Positions 5,729 to 9,305 of a stretch of 9,305 bases of DNA are shown in pieces (the first letter of the stretch is position 1; each line of letters begins with the position of its first letter). The stretch is from an uncultured Chlorobiaceae bacterium. Lineage in GTDB: Bacteria; Bacteroidota; Chlorobiia; Chlorobiales; Chlorobiaceae. The notes under the pieces were generated by a model, which ran no database searches, was not told the DNA's origin, and saw only the letters and a program-made list of their open reading frames with translations. The position numbers and the translations under genes were made by a program. The stretch spans positions 1-9,305 of the forward strand of contig CAIQSY010000056.1 in assembly GCA_903874585.1 (NCBI GenBank). Direction: 5' to 3'.

Positions 5729-5738
5729 GAAAAGGTGC
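5710..5738 (-). terminator. Rho-independent terminator downstream of tRNA-Leu
   Basis: On the minus strand a 7-bp stem GCACCTT/AAGGTGC (5732-5738 with 5717-5723), with an 8-nt loop, is followed directly by seven T residues (5710-5716). It lies about 100 bp beyond the 3' end of the tRNA gene and would end the rpmG-tRNA transcript before the zinc-ribbon gene. Confidence 0.8.
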
Positions 5739-5838
5739 ATACCTGTGTGCTGTATGTTAAAAACCCTGCTTGAGCTGATATGACTATTGTTGTGTTGTCA
5801 AGCATCTCTACGCGCATATCGCATTTGCATTATTTTAG

Positions 5839-5920
5839 TGCCCGAAAGGAGACTCGAACTCCTACACCTTGCGGCGCGCGTCCCTGAAACGCGTGCGTCT
5901 ACCAATTCCGCCATTCGGGC
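5839..5920 (-). tRNA. tRNA-Leu, anticodon CAG
   Basis: The cloverleaf is complete on the minus strand. The acceptor is GCCCGAA paired with TTCGGGC. The D-arm is GCG..CGC with the AATTGGTAGA loop. The anticodon stem is CGCGT/ACGCG with loop TTCAGGG, giving anticodon CAG (complement 5884-5886), which reads CUG. A class II variable arm, CGCC-GCAA-GGTG, is characteristic of Leu/Ser tRNAs. The T-arm is AGGAG-TTCGAGT-CTCCT. The discriminator base is A (5839), as expected for leucine. CCA is not encoded (the next bases read CTA), so the tail must be added by a nucleotidyltransferase. It lies 28 bp downstream of rpmG and may be co-transcribed with it. Confidence 0.97.
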
Positions 5921-5948
5921 ATTGCGTTATGCCGTTCTTTCTCTACTC

Positions 5949-6131
5949 TTACTTAATCTCTTTATGAAGAGTATGACGCTGCATATTTGGATTGTATTTC
6001 TTTAAAATCAAACGTTCTGTGGTGTTTTTCTTGTTTTTTGTGGTGGTGTATCGTGAGACGGTTTTTCCTTCTTTTTTTGCCTCTGTACACTCAAGGGTGA
6101 TAACGATTCTATTCTCTTTTCCTTTTGCCAT
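5949..6131 (-). CDS. rpmG: Large-subunit ribosomal protein L33 (bL33)
   Basis: This 60-residue basic protein starts MAKGKENRIVITLECTEAKK and contains the L33 signatures SRYTTTKNKKNT and LKKYNPNMQRHTLHKE. It carries a single Cys, so it is the zinc-free (C-minus) form that lacks the two CxxC pairs of zinc-binding L33. L33 sits near the E-site of the 50S subunit. The ATG at 6129-6131 is chosen over the longer upstream frame because the family begins MAKG and the extra 28 residues are hydrophobic and non-conserved in character. The gene is divergent from lysA and followed 28 bp later by tRNA-Leu. Confidence 0.95.
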   Translation of the reverse strand: MAKGKENRIVITLECTEAKKEGKTVSRYTTTKNKKNTTERLILKKYNPNMQRHTLHKEIK

Positions 6132-6181
6132 GATAACGTTACTTTCAAAAACAGGTGTGTATAAAATTGGAAACAGTTTTG

Positions 6182-6210
6182 AATATAAGTTCAAAAAGAT
6201 AATTTTGCAA
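6182..6210 (-). promoter_or_regulatory. Candidate -35/-10 promoter for rpmG
   Basis: On the minus strand TTGCAA (complement 6205-6210) is followed by a 17-base spacer and TATATT (complement 6182-6187), a good housekeeping-sigma match. Transcription would start near 6175, giving a leader of about 44 nt before the rpmG ATG. Confidence 0.5.
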
Positions 6211-6294
6211 GGCAACGGCTTTTCTTATTCTGTTTCTAATGGGAGAAAAGCTATTTTTATCTCGTTTTTCTAACTTTTAACAGGTAACGAAACC

Positions 6295-7548
6295 GTGCTT
6301 GAGAGTAACTATTTTCATTATATCGATAAAAGCTTGCATTGCGACAAGCTTGCGCTTGAAGAGCTTGCCGGCACTTTTGGCACTCCTCTTTATGTAACTT
6401 CTGAGCAAAGCCTTGTTGACAATTATAAGGCTTTTGAGCGTGCGTTTGAAACGTTACCTCATTTTACCTGCTATTCGGTCAAAGCAAATTTCAATCTCAG
6501 TGTTATCAAAACTCTTGCTGAGCTTGGTTGCGGGTGTGACGTCAATTCCGGCGGAGAGCTCTATCGGTCACTGCAGGCAGGTGTTGCCCCAGAAAAAATT
6601 ATTTTTGCGGGAGTGGGTAAAAAATACGAAGAAATTGCGTATTCTCTTACTGCTGGAGTGCTCATGCTCAAGGCAGAATCGTTGTCGGAGCTTCGTACTA
6701 TCAATCGGATTGCCGGAGAGCTTGGTAAAATTGCCTCTGTTGCGTTACGGATCAATCCGAATGTGACCGCTGAAACCCATCCTTATATTACAACGGGTGA
6801 CAGCAAGGAGAAATTCGGGATTGATGAAGCTGAGTTGACTGAAGTGTTTTCGTTGCTTCCTCAACTGCCAAACCTGAAACTGGTTGCTCTTGATATGCAC
6901 ATCGGGTCGCAGATTTTTGATCCCGAATATTACGTTGCGGCTACAGAAAAGCTCCTTGCTCTTTTCAATTTGTCAAAAACAATGGGATTTGCCATTGAGT
7001 TCCTCGATATCGGCGGCGGTTTTCCTGTAACCTACGATCCACGGAAGATAGCGACACCGATTGAGCGTTTTGCTGAAAAGCTTATCCCGATGCTGAAACC
7101 TGCGGGTGTTACGGTGATTTTTGAGCCTGGGCGCTATCTGGTTGCCAATGCTTCAGTGCTGCTCACGAAAATTCTCTACAAGAAGCGCAATCATGCAGGA
7201 AAGGAATTTTTTGTCGTGGATGCTGGAATGACAGAGCTGATTCGTCCGGCGCTCTATCAGTCGCACCATGAAGTGCAGGCGGTGACGAGTCGTGACGAAA
7301 AGGTTATCGCTGATATTGTAGGACCGATATGCGAGTCGAGCGACTTTTTTGCCCGTCAGCGCGAAATTGATGCGGCTGATGAGGGTGAGTGCCTTGCGGT
7401 GATGTCGTGCGGTGCTTATGCTGCGGTGATGAGCAGTAACTATAACGGCAGGCTTCGTCCAGCGGAGGTGATGGTCAACGGAAGTGACGTAAAACTTGTC
7501 CGCAAACGTGAAACCCTCGAACAGCTCGTGCAGAATGAGCTGCTCTGA
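6295..7548 (+). CDS. lysA: Diaminopimelate decarboxylase
   Basis: This PLP enzyme decarboxylates meso-diaminopimelate to L-lysine, the last step of the DAP pathway, in the cytoplasm. The 417-residue length is usual for LysA. The PLP-binding lysine is in CYSVKAN (K63). HIGSQI (202-207), GGGFPV (240-245) and EPGRYL (277-282) form the phosphate- and substrate-binding sites of the alanine-racemase-like barrel. The C-terminal beta domain has CESSDFF (346-352; commonly CESGD, with C346 the active-site cysteine from the neighbouring subunit) and the GAYAAVMSSNYN motif. The start is GTG at 6295, with AGG at 6282-6284 as a weak, slightly distant Shine-Dalgarno. No lysine riboswitch or clear promoter is recognised in the upstream 163 bp. 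It is convergent with metF. Confidence 0.97.
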   Translation: MLESNYFHYIDKSLHCDKLALEELAGTFGTPLYVTSEQSLVDNYKAFERAFETLPHFTCYSVKANFNLSVIKTLAELGCGCDVNSGGELYRSLQAGVAPEKIIFAGVGKKYEEIAYSLTAGVLMLKAESLSELRTINRIAGELGKIASVALRINPNVTAETHPYITTGDSKEKFGIDEAELTEVFSLLPQLPNLKLVALDMHIGSQIFDPEYYVAATEKLLALFNLSKTMGFAIEFLDIGGGFPVTYDPRKIATPIERFAEKLIPMLKPAGVTVIFEPGRYLVANASVLLTKILYKKRNHAGKEFFVVDAGMTELIRPALYQSHHEVQAVTSRDEKVIADIVGPICESSDFFARQREIDAADEGECLAVMSCGAYAAVMSSNYNGRLRPAEVMVNGSDVKLVRKRETLEQLVQNELL

Positions 7549-7557
7549 GAGGTTCTG

Positions 7558-7573
7558 ACCTTTTTACAAAGGT
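7558..7573. other. Short hairpin at the lysA/metF convergent junction
   Basis: A perfect 6-bp stem ACCTTT/AAAGGT with a 4-nt loop overlaps the last base of the metF stop codon and lies 9 bp after the lysA stop. There is no adequate T-run on either side, so a terminator role is only a weak suggestion. Confidence 0.3.
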
Positions 7574-8442
7574 TATGGGTGCAGGTTTTTGAAGATTTTG
7601 AGAGTTGCATCGGCCATGTTCAGGGTGTAGAAGTGAACGCCCTTGATATGATGGTCGATCAGCTCCTGAACCTGTGCTGTTGCCCACTCAATGCCTCTTG
7701 ATGCTACATCGGCATCACTCTCTGCGTCAAGTACTTTTTTCAGTAATGGCGCTGGAACTCTTGCCCCAAGTGCCAGTTCAGCCATCCTTATCATCCCTTT
7801 TTTCGTGCTGATTGGCATGATTCCTGGAATAACAGGTACGGTAATACCCGCAATCTGGCAACGCTCCACAAAGTCGAAATAGTCGCGATTATCGAAAAAG
7901 AGCTGGGTAACAATGTAGTCGGCTCCCGCATCGACCTTCTCTTTCAAATACTCAATCTCCTTCATCCGATTTGGTGTTTCGGGATGTCCTTCAGGAAAAC
8001 CTGCTACACCAACGCCTATATCAGGATAGTTTGTTTTGATGAATCGGACCAGGTCGATGGCGTGCCGAAAGTCCTTGATCGCATCGTCAATTGATGCCAT
8101 TCCGGCAGGTTTGTCGCCGCGCAGAGCAAGAACGTTGTTGATGCCATTCTCCTGGTAGTTCTGCAGAATATTGCCAGTTTCTTCCGTATCAGAACTGATG
8201 CACGTAAGGTGCGATACAACGGTCAATCCCGTCTCCTGCTGAATCCTGGTTACCAGATTGTGGGTGCGTGAACGGGTCGAGCCTCCTGCGCCGTAGGTGA
8301 CGCTGACGTACGATGGATTGAGCGGCGAGAGTGCAGCAATGGTTTCAAAAAGTGTTTCCCACTCTTCATCTTTTTTAGGAGGGAAAAATTCGAAGCTGAA
8401 GACCGGTTTGGTGGCAGAACCGAGTATGTCTTTGACAAGCAT
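7573..8442 (-). CDS. metF: 5,10-methylenetetrahydrofolate reductase
   Basis: This flavoprotein reduces 5,10-methylene-THF to 5-methyl-THF, the methyl donor for methionine synthesis. The 289-residue TIM-barrel length matches bacterial MetF. Motifs in order are FSFEFFPPK (15-23, with the catalytic Glu at 18), SVTYGAGGSTR (47-57), SHLTC (77-81) and LALRGD (105-110; its Asp is an FAD contact in the family). GVAGFPEGHPE and TQLFFDN then contact folate and flavin, and VIPGIMPI follows. The ATG at 8440-8442 gives the expected short N-terminus before the first strand; the ribosome-binding site is weak. It is divergent from the comEC-like gene with a 57-bp gap, and no SAM riboswitch fits in that space. 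Confidence 0.97.
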   Translation of the reverse strand: MLVKDILGSATKPVFSFEFFPPKKDEEWETLFETIAALSPLNPSYVSVTYGAGGSTRSRTHNLVTRIQQETGLTVVSHLTCISSDTEETGNILQNYQENGINNVLALRGDKPAGMASIDDAIKDFRHAIDLVRFIKTNYPDIGVGVAGFPEGHPETPNRMKEIEYLKEKVDAGADYIVTQLFFDNRDYFDFVERCQIAGITVPVIPGIMPISTKKGMIRMAELALGARVPAPLLKKVLDAESDADVASRGIEWATAQVQELIDHHIKGVHFYTLNMADATLKIFKNLHP

Positions 8443-8499
8443 GCCGAGAGTGATGTTTAGAGACTTGAATTAAAAAATCGAATATACAAAAACAAAGCC

Positions 8500-9305
8500 G
8501 TGCCTAACGTAAAAAATATCAAGGAGCTGCAGCGGTTTGCGCTGTTTTCGATGGCACCTTATCCAGCAGTTCGGCTGCTTGTTGTCGTCATTTCAGGGAT
8601 TCTTGCGGGCGCAAATCTCTCGCTCCGGCTTGAGGTTTGGGCGCTGTTGTGCGCGTGCGCGTTGATGGTGCTGCTGGCAAGTTTACACTACGAAAAGCTC
8701 AGGAGTTCCTCGCCATTTCCACTCTTTTTCAGCGCCTTCAGCTACATGTTTTTTGTGCTCTTTTGTTTTGCCGCGTTCAGCGCTTATCGGCAGGATTATG
8801 CGCCGCGTGACGGATTGTTGCGATTTTGCAGTAAAAACGTCATCATCTATGGCAGTATCGAGGGGCGTCCCAATTTCTATCCATCCAATGCCGGCTGGAT
8901 TATGGAGGTTGAGGAGGTGTTCGATAATGGACGTACGGTGAAGCTGCATGATCGTGCAAAAGTTGTGATGCACAATGTCGGGCAATCAGACCATTTTCTT
9001 CACGATGGCGATATGGCGCGAGTGAAGGGGAAGCTCGATCTTTTGCCTGAATCGGCAAATCGTGGTGAATTTGATCCGCGCAAAGCTGGGCGTATGAAAC
9101 AGCTATCGGTGCAGCTTTATTGCCCAGGTCCGTGGCAGGTGCAGGCGGATGGGCAGTCGCAGCTCAATGGATTTGAGCGCTTTGTGGTGCAGCCAACGTA
9201 CGATTACATAATGAAAAGCCTCGATCAACTGATGCCTGTCGGGGAGGAGCGCAAACTCTCCTCCGGCGTGTTGACCGGTGAGCGGGAGACCATGTCGGAG
9301 GAGGT
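8500..9305 (+). CDS. comEC: ComEC/Rec2-type DNA internalisation protein, N-terminal part (3' truncated by window)
   Basis: The frame is open from GTG 8500 to the window end (about 268 residues). In-frame upstream codons contain no better start before a stop at 8458-8460; an internal ATG at 8551 is the alternative. Three hydrophobic segments occur at about 22-40, 46-62 and 73-95. They are followed by an extracytoplasmic region with GSIEGRP (OB-fold-like strand), a DGDMARVKGKLD segment and NRGEFDPRKAGRMKQL. This last motif corresponds to the NPG-F-Y-R-L motif of the DUF4131 domain at the start of ComEC. Near the edge the protein approaches its competence-type membrane core (LSSGVLTGER). By family, ComEC forms the inner-membrane channel for single-stranded DNA uptake. 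The channel and any nuclease domain lie outside the window. Confidence 0.85.
   Translation, partial: MPNVKNIKELQRFALFSMAPYPAVRLLVVVISGILAGANLSLRLEVWALLCACALMVLLASLHYEKLRSSSPFPLFFSAFSYMFFVLFCFAAFSAYRQDYAPRDGLLRFCSKNVIIYGSIEGRPNFYPSNAGWIMEVEEVFDNGRTVKLHDRAKVVMHNVGQSDHFLHDGDMARVKGKLDLLPESANRGEFDPRKAGRMKQLSVQLYCPGPWQVQADGQSQLNGFERFVVQPTYDYIMKSLDQLMPVGEERKLSSGVLTGERETMSEE

Noticed and set aside
5787..6005. 72-codon open frame on the + strand over the tRNA region
   Set aside because: It is antisense to tRNA-Leu and rpmG, has no recognisable protein features, and is explained by those genes.
6132..6215. N-terminal extension of L33 to 6215
   Set aside because: L33 proteins begin MAKG. The extra segment is hydrophobic, AT-rich spacer sequence and contains the likely promoter leader.
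6132..6294. Lysine riboswitch or other structured leader before lysA
   Set aside because: The AT-rich 163 bp contains a promoter for rpmG, and I cannot find the paired helices of a known riboswitch class.

Overview
The window looks like ordinary bacterial chromosome of moderate G+C. The protein styles (LysA, L33, MetF, the coiled-coil zinc-ribbon protein, the ComEC N-terminus), the weak Shine-Dalgarno sequences and the tRNA gene without an encoded CCA suggest a green sulfur bacterium (Chlorobiota, Chlorobium-like). That assignment comes from memory of the families, not from a search.

Left third (1-4402, all + strand): a regulatory and cell-envelope module. It starts with the C-terminal part of an NtrB-like PAS/HisKA/HATPase kinase. 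A 92-bp palindromic element follows in the intergenic gap, then a complete NtrC-family response regulator with receiver, sigma-54 AAA+ and Fis-type HTH domains. Downstream lies a non-coding stretch (2277-2503) with the layout of a sigma-54-dependent control region. It has 20-bp-phased dyads (CGAC-N6-GTCG), an AT-rich spacer, a TGGCAC-type -24/-12 element and a leader that can fold into nested stems. This region precedes three genes: two small exported paralogues with aspartate-rich, calcium-loop-like repeats, and an outer-membrane beta-barrel-like protein whose ATG directly follows the preceding stop codon. The simplest reading is a two-component system that switches on its neighbouring envelope operon through sigma-54. 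The function of the exported products is unknown.

Middle (4403-6131, - strand): housekeeping RNA and translation genes. They are rnpB (RNase P RNA, type A), a C4 zinc-ribbon coiled-coil protein, a tRNA-Leu(CAG) with a downstream intrinsic terminator, and rpmG (ribosomal protein L33) with a good -35/-10 promoter. The envelope operon converges on rnpB with only 8 bp between them.

Right third (6295-9305): lysA (diaminopimelate decarboxylase, +) and metF (methylenetetrahydrofolate reductase, -) are convergent. The start of a ComEC/Rec2-type DNA-uptake channel gene (+) runs off the right edge, divergent from metF. These look like unremarkable core-metabolism and competence genes.

The most interesting part is the apparently self-contained sigma-54 control unit at 2277-2503 and the uncharacterised three-gene exported operon behind it. 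No CRISPR array, insertion-sequence transposase or phage gene is visible.
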